Assembly: GCA_023213315.1 (NCBI GenBank)
Contig: JAKCPI010002627.1
Span: 56,618-120,617 of the forward strand
From: Euborellia annulipes
Taxonomy: Eukaryota > Arthropoda > Insecta > Dermaptera > Anisolabididae
Direction: 5' to 3'
DNA: 64,000 bases
The notes beneath the pieces were generated by a model. The model was given only the letters and a program-made list of their open reading frames with translations. It had not been told where the DNA came from and made no database searches. The position numbers and the translations under genes are program-made. Below, one piece after another: positions 44,501-52,080 of the stretch (positions are counted from its first letter, which is position 1; every line of letters begins with the position of its first letter).

Positions 44501-47500
44501 AAATAAAAAAAAATAGAACGCGAAATAATCCCACTCTGAAATTTTCAGAGAATTTGTAGAAAAAATCAAAGTTTTTTATAAAAAAAAAAATTAAAAAAAA
44601 AAGTGTCATTCATCCCGAAATTTTTGTTTTTTTTCCGAAAATGTCAAAAAAAACGTTCAAGATGAATCTGTAAAATTTTGTCATATTTTTTTCTGAAAAG
44701 TGCATTTAAAGACAAAAATTTCAAAAAAAAAAATCGTCCCGATAAGATAATTTTTGACAGTTTTACGGTTATTTAAAAAAAAAAATCGATGTTTTTTGAA
44801 AATGCTATAACTTTTTTTTTGGCTGGGTCGTAAAATCTGAAAAAATTCTCAAACACGTTTTCAATAGGGTACAAAAAGATGACAAAGTTTCAGCCAAATC
44901 AAAAATGGTCGGGTTCAAAAGTGGTCGAGTTGGCGTGGAATGCCCCATATATACTGTATATATATATATATATAACCTAATTACATATATTTCATATTAT
45001 TAAGAAGTTAATTGACTTTTGAAAGCAAAATAATCTTATATTTAACAATGAAAAAATACAATTTATACTTATAATTTCACTCAATGAGGTTAAGTAAATA
45101 ATTACCAGATAGCTAAACGAATTTAGATTCAGAAGAGAAGAGGGTTAAACTAAAAGATAAAGCAGAAATTACAAACACTAGGTCATAAAATATAAAAATT
45201 AGCATTTTGATACGTATTTCGACATTAGTCAAAATTGTGAAATCTCTTCTGACACAAAAGTGTCGAATTACGTCGAAATACTTTAAGTAGAAATGCTAAT
45301 TTTTATAAACTTATGATCTAGTGGTTTTAATTATTCCTAAATAGAGAAGATAGGAAAAACAATATATTATGTCTAAGATTCAATGACATAGATGCATCAA
45401 TAAAATTAATTATGTATAGTTTGTATCCTTAGAAATATTGAAATCAAATTTTTTTAATATAATTTATTCTCAATATTTCTAAGGATGGACAATCCGGAAC
45501 GGATTTTGCAAAGAAATCTAACTGCACCCAGTCTATCTTTCAGATGTTCTTAAAACTGCTGCGTAATTAATTTTCCTAATTGCATTAAAAACTAAAATAC
45601 ACTTTATACGTATTTTGACATTATCACAGATAATGACATTATTACTGGATAAAGGATATTGTTTCACCAATAAAAAAAAAAACTTAAAACATACCACCTA
45701 GTTTATCTTTTTAAATATTATTTAATGCAATTAGGTCTAAATGAGTTTTCTAAAAATAATAAAAATTAGGAACCTAAAAAAAATCTGGTGGGATTGTCAC
45801 ACAGCATATAACTTCGGTAATTGAAAGTTATGTTCTGTGCTTGTCACACCAGATTTTTTGTCTTTATATATTTAGTTTCCGCCGATATATTAAAATTCAA
45901 GATGTAAAATTTATAAAAATGGGGAAATATTTATATTTTGTTACTATTTCTCCTATCTTTACTATGAAGTACAAGCGTAAAGCGTGCTTCAAAAGATTTC
46001 AATGGCAAAATGAGAATATAGATTTGAAAGAGCATCTAAAAAATAATTGATTTTTGAATTTTAATCAAAATCGTTGAGAAAATTGAAAAAAAAAACTGAA
46101 AAAGTAGGCTACATTAGTAAAGTGCTAGTACTTTTTGTCTGATTTTGTTCAAAAGCTTATTTTCACGCCCTGAGTGGTCTGAGTAACTTAAATATATAAT
46201 TCAACACGAATTTTTGACATGAACCCAATATTTTTTTATATACATATATAGGTAAGAGAAAGTAAAAATCCGTCAATTAGATTAAAATAAAATTTCACAT
46301 TTAAAAAATAGAAAATTTAAATTTTCAAGCATTAGAGCAGCGATTTCCAAACTGTGAGGCGCGCCTCCCTAGGGAGGCGCGGACTAGTCTAAGGGGAGGC
46401 GCGAATATTAGCCTCAGAGAGCAATTTTAACTCAGCCAAAATTATTTCTTTTATTGTGACGTTTCGGCCGAAGACGAGAAATTTTAATTTCAAAATTAAA
46501 ATTTCATTTATTCTCGCCACCGGGCCTGAAGAAGGCCGAAACGTCACACTAATTATGGCTGCATATGATTAGGAATTTTTTACCCTAAAAAAAATTTATT
46601 TTTTTTAAATAAAATTTTTTGTTAAAGGGGGGGGGGGGGGGGGGGGTTAAATATTTTTAAGGGAGGCGTTGTAACATAAAAGTTTGGAAACCACTGCATT
46701 AGAGAATAGAGAAAGCAAAAAAAAGCTTCTTGATAAAAAATTAACAAAAATAAACTGAAACAACTCGTCCTAATGTGTATAATTATCGGAGCCAGTTAAT
46801 TATTTCCTATTAAATTTAAAAAGACAACTTATATAATAAAGATAATTTTGTGGTTTTATTTTTTTTGACGTCAATTTTGAGATGAATTTCTTTAAAAAAA
46901 AAAAAAAAAAAAAAAGGAAATAATCCTTCCTGTGCAATGAATTCCGTCTCTAGATAAGAGGAAATTTCATTTGAACTGAGGTTTCAGGTTTTTCCGAACA
47001 AGAATCCATCCAATTTGCTTATTTCAACAACTTAACGTTAAGAATAAACACATCTATGACTTTTCTTTTTTTTTTGCTGAGAGTATTGAAATGAATAATT
47101 ATCTAATAAGTAGAATATTCATATAAAGAATTTTATTTTATTTTTTTTTAAATAAATGATATACTAGATAATATGTTTCAAATTCAAGTGAAATATTATA
47201 CTTCATAAGTATTTTGACATTTTTAGATAAAGTGTATTATTTCACCAATAAATAATTTCAAATAAATACCTTCTTTTTTCATCCCCGCTTTGAAACATTT
47301 CCGTAATCGACAATAGCGGCATTGGTTCCTTTTGTCTTTATCCACAACGCAGTTCCGAGTGAATCTAAAAAAAAAAAAATTCAATAAAAGTACAGTAAAA
47401 AAAAACTGGGATGGGTGATAAGCACAGCACACAACTTTTTCTTATATTGGACAGTTGTGTTATGTGCTTGCACACCAGATTTTTGTGTGTGTCGATATAT

Positions 47501-50500
47501 ATTTAATTTTTTCCTGAATCCTGAAGAAGTCTAGAGGAATTAGCGAAATATAAAATCAGAGGCGTGGAGATTGAAAAAAAAATTAAAAATTCATTTAATT
47601 AAAACGTAAATAAAAAAAAATCTGGGATGTGTGATAAGAAGAGCACACAACTATTTCTTATATTGGACAGTTGTGTTATGTGCTTGGCACACCAGATTTT
47701 TTTGTGTGTCGATATATATTTAATTTCATGAATCCTGAAGAAGTCTAGAGGAATTAGCGAAATATAAAATCAGGTGTGGATAGTAGAAATTGAAAAAAAA
47801 AAATAAATAAAAATTCATTTAATTAAAACGTAAATAATAAAAAAAAATCTGGGGTGTGGAATAAGCACACCACACAACTTTTTCTTATCTTGAACAGTTG
47901 TGTTCTTGTCCCACCAGAATTTTTTGTGTCGATATATTATATGGAAAAATATGAAGTACAAGAGTAAAGTGGACTTCAAACAATTTTTTCAACAAAATGA
48001 GAATATACATTTTAAAGAGCATCTAAAAAATAATTGATTTTTAAATTTTAATCAAAATCGTTTCTACAAATTTTGAAAAAATTAAAAAAAAACTGAAAAA
48101 GTACATCAGTAAAGTACTAGTACTTTTTAATCAATTTTATTTAAAAGCTTATTTCCACACTCTAGGAGGGTTTTTTAACTCGAATATAAAATTTCAATCT
48201 CGTAGCTCATTTTATTTTTATTTTAAATAGATTTTTTGAATTCAGGCAGGGCCTCAAAATTTTTGACATGAATCCAATACTTTAACATTTTTCTTTCTCT
48301 TACCTATGTTATATGTAATATATATAGAGAGAAAGTATTGGTTCATGTCAAAAATTCGATGTCGACATTTTGATGGATCTTCCGTTTTGAGGTCCCTGAC
48401 CAAAAAGTGGTTTTCGCGACATGGTCTGTCTGTTGTGGGTGGGTGGGTGGGTGGGTGGGTGTGTGGGTGGGTGTGTCTGTGTTCACTTTTAAGCATGAAG
48501 GAATTGAGCTATGAGGCTGAAATTTTATATTTAAGTTAAACACCCCCGGGACCGGAAAAATAAGCTTTTAATCAAAATCGGCCAAAGAGTACTAGTACTT
48601 TACTGATGTAGTTTTTCAGTTTTTTTCGATTTTCTCAAAATTCGCTCTAACGATTTTGATTAAAATTCAAAAATCAATTATTTTTTAGATGTTCTTTCAA
48701 ATGTATATTCTCGTTTTGCCCTCAAAATTGTTTGAAGCACACTTTACTCTTGTGCTTCATAGGAAAGATAGGAGAAATGGTTGCCATGGTAACAAAATAT
48801 AAATATTTTCCCATACTTATAAATTTTACATCTGAATTCAAATATTTCCTACTGCCGAGAACTAAATACATGTCGACACAAAAATCTGGTGTGACAAGCA
48901 CAGTACACAACTTTCGATTACCGAAGGTAAGAGAAAGTTGTGTGCTGTCGCCAGTCACACCAGATTTTTATATAAAAGACAGCAATGAATATTTTTTTAA
49001 TGAAGAAAAATTGAAATTAAAAAGAATAAATAAAAGTGATATTTCGCTGACTCATTCTATCTAATAAAAAAAAATCCTGATTAAATAACTCTCATGTAAC
49101 TTTTGATTACCTTTTTAAGTGAATTATTTAATGAAATTATGACAATTTTTTTTTTCATTCTTGATTGGTTAATTCAATTAAAAAAAAAAATAATGTTATT
49201 CTTCCAATTGAATTTATTAAAGTAAAAACTAAACAGGTAACCGTTGGCACTATATCGAAATTTTGTAGAGAGGTAGGATTATAAAGAGAAGCCCCTTTTT
49301 AGGTAAGGTGAAAGCTTAAGCTACAATTAATTTTCAATATAAATAAGTGTTGGAACCTATATATTGAAACATGTTACTTAGTGTTTTTTTATTAATTTTA
49401 TCTAAATTAAATTATCACCTAAAAAAAGAGTTGTCTACTTTTGATTTTCATAATCATAGATCTATTCAATAAAAAAAAAAACGTTGCCTCTAAATGGACC
49501 CTGTTACGCATTAGTATGTCAAGCGTCATCTACCGAGTTTTGAGAAAATCAACATTAAAGTTTTTTTTTATTGGATTATATATAATTTTTTTTGTCAATT
49601 GGAAGAACATTGAATATAAATTTTTTAGGACATATTCACAAAAAATACTATTAATATTTAATTATTATAGCATTTGAAAATTGCTTAGCTCAATTTTAAT
49701 TTTTTTTGGCACTTGACACACTATTGCATAACAGGGTCCAATTATGCATAATTGATTATTGCCTCCCCAATTGGGCCCCAATCTAGAACTAAGAACAACT
49801 CAGAGATGATACACTAGGTGATATGCGTTATTGGAGGAAAATAATACACTTGATCCGTATTTTGACATCACAACTTATAATTTCACTTTTGAAATTAATG
49901 TCAAAATACCGACTCAATAAAAAGTTAAAACATATCACCTAGTGGTATCATTTAAAATAATGTTTAAATTTAAATATTTATATAAACAAAAAAATTTTTT
50001 TTAACAGCTTAGTATCCAATGGAATTAGGGTTAGTGTTATTTTCTTATATATAGGGTCAGTGTTATTTTCTTATATATATAAGAAAATAAAGCTAACACT
50101 ATAAAATAACACTAACTATTGAAGAGATAAGAAAATAACACTAACATGTAAAAAAAAACTTGAAAAGTTTACACTAAATAACCGGTATTTTGTGATATTT
50201 GTGATATTAAGTGAAAATAGCGAGACATATTTTTTTTTTAGAATATAAATTATTTCTAAAACCCATTTTAGAAGTGAGGTAATAATTTTTGAAAATCTCA
50301 AATTTCACATTTCTCATTTATTAGAATATACTAAGACAATGAGGATTTATTAGAATATACTAAGACAAGAAGAATTTTTTAGAATATACTAAGACAAGGA
50401 GGATTTATTAGAATATACTAAGACAATTACTCACCGACAAGAATAGAGATGGTTTTTTCGGACACTTCGTCTGAAGAAACCTTTACAACCGTCACAACTA

Positions 50501-51920
50501 GCGGCACCGTAATGTTTCCCTGTGGCTCTATCACCACATATGGCACAATGTTGACTGATGGGCACTTGCATACTAGCGCCATTAGCGCCACCACCGACTA
50601 CCATGGCACCACCACCCGGGGGCAGCGGCACCCCGTTGCCCACCATCTGCATCTCAGAGTCTGCAAAACACACAAAAAAAGAAATGTTTAGTTTTGTTGT
50701 TGTTGTTTTTTGTTATATAATAACTATAAAATTTATAATCAATTATATAATAAGGTGTTTAAAAAAATATTTTTTTCCTTACTCTTTGAATTGTTAATAA
50801 TTCATTCTTTTAATCAATTGATTTCTCTCTCTTTCTCTTTATCAGACATAGTATTAAATTGTATTAAATAATATACTAGGTGATATGTTTCAAGTTTTTT
50901 TTACGTATTTTGACATTAAAGTGATTGTGATGTCGGAATACGTATCAAGTGTAAACCCCGTTTAGGGTTCAGTTGGTGAGAATAGTTATCGATGACGTTT
51001 TGGTACAATGTTGGGATCATCTTCAGGCTTGTTTTTGAATTAAATAGATTATTTCAAAAACCCAAAGAGTAAAATCAACAAAAATACTGATACTTGAATA
51101 TATAGAATTATTCTGAAGATGGTTTAGAAATGGGGTCGAAAAATAAAGTACTAAAGGGTTGGATTATTTTTTTTATAATAAATCTTCATTTTGCCATTTA
51201 TTGTTTATTTGATTAGTATATTTGATAAAAGTAGGAAAAGAAGATATTTACAAGACTGAAGATGGTAAACTAATGAAAATAAAAATTAAAAAAAATAATT
51301 AATTTGCAAATAACTCTTTGTCAAAAAAAAAAAAAATCATAAATATGTAGTTTAAAAAAAAGTTTAAAGATACAGTATAAAGAGGTATGTGACGTCATCA
51401 TCAATGTGAGGAAAAACAAAAAATCAACAATAAATATTTTTTTTTTTATAAGATTTGATGAAGACCCAAACGTCATTAATGGATAGTTGAAATTCAAAGA
51501 ATATAATATATTTAATAATTGTTCAAAGAAGTCGGGGAAGTGTGCAAGAAGAAAAAAATTTATATTCATTGTCTAATAAAGTCAATTAAAAGTAAAACTT
51601 GCTGTCAATTAGAAAACAATTATCCCGAAAACCCAAGAGGGGTGAGTGAGGTATTTATTTTGAAAAAAAAAAAAAAATTCACATTGTGAAAATACACAAG
51701 AAAAAAAAATTAAAATTTTAAATTAAATCTCTCAATTATTTAATTATAAAATTTTTAATTTTGTTGTGAGGGATATTGAAAAAAACGAGTGACGTCACGT
51801 TTCACGAAATTTAACCTGTCAACTGTATGATGATGACAGAGAGAGAGGGGGATGGGGTGGGGGGGGGGCGGTTTGTTGCAAATAAATACCGTCATTTTGA
51901 TTCTCCTTGTTGTCAAGCAT
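32199..51920 (-). CDS. Hnf4: Hepatocyte nuclear factor 4 (nuclear receptor NR2A), eight-exon gene model
   Basis: Joining 51920-51890, 50660-50435, 47364-47270, 43326-43193, 38755-38564, 36359-36101, 34506-34270 and 32518-32199 gives 1494 nt in frame, 497 residues plus stop. Every junction is GT-AG with matching phase. The order is: short N-terminus; C4 zinc-finger DNA-binding domain (about residues 49-120) with the HNF4 P-box CDGCKGFF; hinge; a ligand-binding domain starting near [18 protein letters not shown] and ending at the AF-2 helix LLQEMLLGG; and a 100-residue Gly/Ser-rich F domain ending [16 protein letters not shown]4 proteins are nuclear homodimeric transcription factors of DR1 sites that bind fatty acyl ligands and control lipid and carbohydrate metabolism in gut and fat tissue. 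FKQE fits the sumoylation consensus. Exon 1 is the weak part; alternative 5' exons may lie elsewhere. Confidence 0.9.
32560..34060. repeat. 345-bp tandem dimer in HNF4 intron 7
   Basis: Unit 1 (about 32570-32910) and unit 2 (about 32925-33175, continuing at 33953-34060) share 'atatctctaaaactattaaa', 'tcaaaaatgcatatgaacaa' and 'aatttccaacaaaatttgtc'. Unit 2 is split by the TTAA-flanked element at 33176-33952, so unit 1 shows what the uninserted site looked like. Confidence 0.75.
33176..33952. mobile_element. TTAA-flanked MITE, copy 2
   Basis: The same ends as 22776-23556 (GGTTGTTCGGA / TCCGAACAACC), between TTAA at 33172-33175 and 33953-33956. The two copies are nearly identical over about 780 bp, differing in scattered bases and small indels, so their common source was active fairly recently. 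The equivalent site in the neighbouring tandem unit (CAAA in 'gagaatcaaattat') lacks the element. Confidence 0.8.
34270..34506 (-). CDS. Hnf4: HNF4 exon 7: C-terminal ligand-binding domain and AF-2
   Basis: Acceptor TTTAAAG|AT, donor GGCG|GTTAGT. It encodes [47 protein letters not shown] and the coactivator-binding AF-2 helix LLQEMLLGG. The C-terminal half of the domain is complete. The donor is a GTTAGT variant of the consensus. Confidence 0.97.
34890..35225 (+). repeat. Family G repeat with a foldback inserted in it
   Basis: 'aagctcgggatcgg', 'gagcaatcagcgtgtgg', 'acgtcccccgg' and the tail 'acccctaaatggcctc' are shared with 54590-54790. Here they are split by a foldback at about 34983-35120 whose arms are 'ggaagggcgttgcagg' / 'ctgcagcccttcc' and which contains 'gccgacgtttcggtctcg..catcttcgg'. 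Family G may be SINE-like; no Pol III box was confirmed. Confidence 0.55.
35400..35590. repeat. Family B copy, near-perfect 75-bp arms
   Basis: 'acactttatacgtatttcga', then 'caccatatgtgtcatcttcagaagcgaatt' (35419-35467) is repeated as its complement at 35513-35563. The right arm contains CTGAAGAT, then GACAC/GTGTC closing a 5-nt loop, then GAAATACGT. It is the clearest example of the hairpin motif in this family. Confidence 0.75.
35735..35990. mobile_element. Degenerate family D hAT-like MITE
   Basis: 'aagggcgaacgcagggg' (35733) to 'ccaccccccctctaccctgg' (about 35990) follows the family D order: 'attcccccccttccgagatt', then 'tactggaaaacaagtaccgaatgc', then 'gtgctgtgcgaccaatcacacca'. The ends are too decayed to show a target duplication. 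Confidence 0.5.
36101..36359 (-). CDS. Hnf4: HNF4 exon 6: ligand-binding domain core
   Basis: Starts GTG after CTAG and ends CCAG|GTACAA. It encodes [32 protein letters not shown] and, near the end, [18 protein letters not shown] and KAIVFFDP are strongly conserved in NR2 receptors and line the ligand pocket and dimer face. The unrelated open frame on the plus strand is a shadow. Confidence 0.96.
36694..37022. mobile_element. hAT-like MITE, TSD GTATTTAC
   Basis: Starts TAGGAACCGACCGAATATTC and ends GGTCGGACTCTA, with GTATTTAC at 36686-36693 and 37023-37030, exact 8/8. It is in the same orientation as 27092-27476 and shares its 'ggtttcggcc', 'gaaaaaatgggatgagactcg' and 'aaaaggtaaaatgat' blocks. 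It lies inside HNF4 intron 5. Confidence 0.9.
37031..38560. other. HNF4 intron 5, remaining part
   Basis: Includes family B inverted pieces (37735-38095, with 'tactgtatatattaatata' on both sides of a short loop), a direct pair 'gggttccgcgagacaatccttgtgg' at 38136 and 38301, and a (TCTA)n tract at 38509-38532. No additional exon was identified. Confidence 0.5.
38564..38755 (-). CDS. Hnf4: HNF4 exon 5: start of the ligand-binding domain
   Basis: The acceptor GTGCAG precedes 38755 and the donor CAG|GTAAAT follows 38564; both ends are in phase 0. After an Ala/Ser-rich stretch it encodes [20 protein letters not shown], then [19 protein letters not shown], helices 1-3 of the nuclear-receptor fold. 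The intron position after DDQ is conserved in HNF4 genes. Confidence 0.96.
39398..39528. mobile_element. Family C hAT-like MITE, TSD G(G/A)GTCCAG
   Basis: Starts CATGGGGTAACTGG and ends CCAGTTACGCCCATG. Flanks are GGGTCCAG (39390-39397) and GAGTCCAG (39529-39536), 7/8. This 131-bp copy is mostly G-runs and settles family C as hAT-like. Confidence 0.8.
39600..40290 (+). repeat. Direct repeat (about 445 bp apart) around a foldback
   Basis: 'acggtcgagctaataagtca' at 39626 and 40071 begins two copies of about 220 bp sharing 'gtttaatattctttaaaatt' and 'tgtaggaa.aaaaaactctaga'. Between them a foldback (39840-40050) has 'ttaattttaatcgtcgtcg' / 'cgtcgacgattaaaattta' arms and CCTGAGGAAGGTCATGATTT, TGACCGAAGACGT in its centre. 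Confidence 0.65.
40799..40844. repeat. Perfect 19-bp-stem hairpin
   Basis: 'cccaactacgctaattttt' and 'aaaaattagcgtagttggg' are exact complements around a short loop (ttgccg or similar). They lie within a longer imperfect inverted pair ('gtacaaattaat' at 40742 and 40853). This may be the tip of a small foldback element. Confidence 0.7.
41885..42680. repeat. Inverted repeat plus a third partial copy
   Basis: 'ctcaaactaaacaccccatc' (41935) and 'ccaatgaaaggataa' (42000) are answered by 'gatggggtgtttagtttt' (42351) and 'ttatcctttcattgg' (42292). A third segment (42565-42665) repeats 'tttttcgtaaataatccgtaaacacccc' in the left-arm orientation. Family B ends lie between and beside them. Confidence 0.65.
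43116..43142. repeat. (GA)n microsatellite
   Basis: Uninterrupted AG repeats just downstream of the HNF4 exon 4 donor on the minus strand, where the intron therefore carries a (CT)n tract 51 bp beyond the splice site. Confidence 0.9.
43193..43326 (-). CDS. Hnf4: HNF4 exon 4: hinge region
   Basis: The acceptor is CAG|CT and the donor GAA|GTAAGA. In the frame set by exon 3 it reads [20 protein letters not shown], then [23 protein letters not shown]. The opening motif is characteristic of HNF4. A longer open frame covers the same bases in another phase and is only a shadow. The exon lies 85 bp from a 1.55-kb palindrome in the upstream intron. Confidence 0.95.
43411..44955. repeat. 1.55-kb palindrome in HNF4 intron 3, about 680-bp arms
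   Basis: The left arm (43411-44090) and right arm (44280-44955) are almost exact complements: AGTATATATGGGGCATTCCA at the left edge mirrors TGCCCCATATATACT at the right edge. 'gattgactgagattctagaa' (43931) mirrors 'ttctagaatctcagtcaatcc' (44421). The centre (44091-44279) is itself a symmetrical family C element ('gctccttgccccaagaaaaa' / 'tttttcttggggcaaggagc'). Because the flanks of that element (CTTAGAAA / TTTCTAAG) are inverted rather than direct, the inverted duplication probably formed around it. Confidence 0.92.
45778..46268 (-). repeat. Family F composite repeat, shortened copy
   Basis: The hairpin end 'aaatctggtgggattgtcac..gtcacaccagattttttgtc' (45780-45862) leads into the 'gatgtaaaatttataaaaatgggg', 'gtactttttgtctgattttg' and 'aggtaagagaaagt' (46250) blocks. 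The microsatellite block is missing from this copy. Confidence 0.65.
46338..46696. mobile_element. hAT-like MITE, TSD CATTAGAG, with a foldback inside
   Basis: Ends CAGCGATTTCCAAACT and AGTTTGGAAACCACTG, flanked by CATTAGAG at 46330-46337 and 46697-46704, exact 8/8. These ends resemble the CAGTGGTTCCCAAACT type common in hAT elements. Inside are a foldback ('gtgacgtttcggccgaag' 46458 against 'ggccgaaacgtcac' 46534) and a G-run of about 20 (46626-46646). Confidence 0.9.
47270..47364 (-). CDS. Hnf4: HNF4 exon 3: second zinc finger
   Basis: A 95-nt exon after a T-rich acceptor, ending at G|GTATTT. It encodes [20 protein letters not shown] and [11 protein letters not shown]: the second C4 finger and the C-terminal extension that contacts DNA. 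All cysteines are present. It is almost unchanged from animal HNF4 sequences, the strongest single identification in the window. Confidence 0.97.
47395..48000 (+). repeat. Three tandem partial family F units, about 220 bp each
   Basis: Starts near 47400, 47625 and 47848: each has 'aaatctggg.tgtg', 'gcacacaact.tttcttat', 'acagttgtgtt' and 'accaga.tttttgtgt'. The first two continue with 'tgaatcctgaagaagtctag'. The first unit begins only about 35 bp upstream of the exon 3 acceptor on the minus strand. Confidence 0.65.
48290..48970 (+). repeat. Family F composite repeat, near full length
   Basis: The same block order as 16829-17512: 'tttctcttacctatg' start, 'gtcaaaaattcgatgtcgac', (GGGT)n microsatellite (48437-48475), 'gaattgagctatgaggctg', 'gtactttactgatgtag', 'ggttgccatggtaac', and the final hairpin 'aatctggtgtgac..gtcacaccagattt'. 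The two copies agree closely outside the microsatellite. Confidence 0.7.
49990..50150. repeat. Short inverted and direct repeats of 'gttagtgttattttctta'
   Basis: Two direct copies (about 50028, 50064) and two inverted ones (about 50085 and 50122) lie within 130 bp. They are followed by AT-rich intron sequence. Confidence 0.55.
50313..50427. repeat. Four-copy minisatellite next to an HNF4 splice donor
   Basis: 'ttagaatatactaagacaa' occurs four times with a period of 28-31 bp, ending about 7 bp from the exon 2 donor (50434). On the transcript the copies read TTGTCTTAGTATATTCTAA. Confidence 0.85.
50435..50660 (-). CDS. Hnf4: HNF4 exon 2: N-terminus and first zinc finger
   Basis: The acceptor TTTTGCAG precedes 50660 and the donor CG|GTGAGT follows 50435. 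It encodes a Gly-rich linker ([14 protein letters not shown]) and the first C4 finger, [20 protein letters not shown], with [15 protein letters not shown]. All four zinc-binding cysteines and the P-box are intact. The splice point inside the Arg codon after YSC is the one known in other HNF4 genes. A four-copy minisatellite begins only about 7 bp beyond the donor. Confidence 0.97.
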
Positions 51921-52080
51921 CGCTCGCTTGTAAACGCGGCCGCTTGTCGATTTACTGACTGACTGACTGACGGCCAGCCTTCCGCCGTCGCCGCCGGTTT
52001 CTCATTTCTTACAAGTCACTCGCTTTCGTCATCAGAACCTTGACATCGTCATCAAACATACATCCAGGAAAAAACAAGCC
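51780..52080 (-). promoter_or_regulatory. Hnf4: Probable HNF4 promoter and 5' UTR region
   Basis: A GC-richer patch (51900-52080, with GCGGCCGC, GCCGTCGCCGCCGG and a TGAC tandem) lies upstream of the candidate first exon on the minus strand. A cAMP-response-type TGACGTCAC is at about 51790-51798, just inside intron 1. No TATA box is evident. The assignment rests on position, composition and the in-frame first exon. Confidence 0.4.
51890..51920 (-). CDS. Hnf4: HNF4 candidate first coding exon (31 nt)
   Basis: ATG at 51920-51918 opens [10 protein letters not shown] and stops at a G|GTATTTATT donor (51890/51889), the same donor sequence as exon 3. The single leftover G completes a GAC codon with the first two bases of exon 2, so the frame carries straight into the zinc-finger exon. 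It lies in the GC-rich patch expected of a promoter. The exon is too short to prove by homology, and other first exons are possible. Confidence 0.45.
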
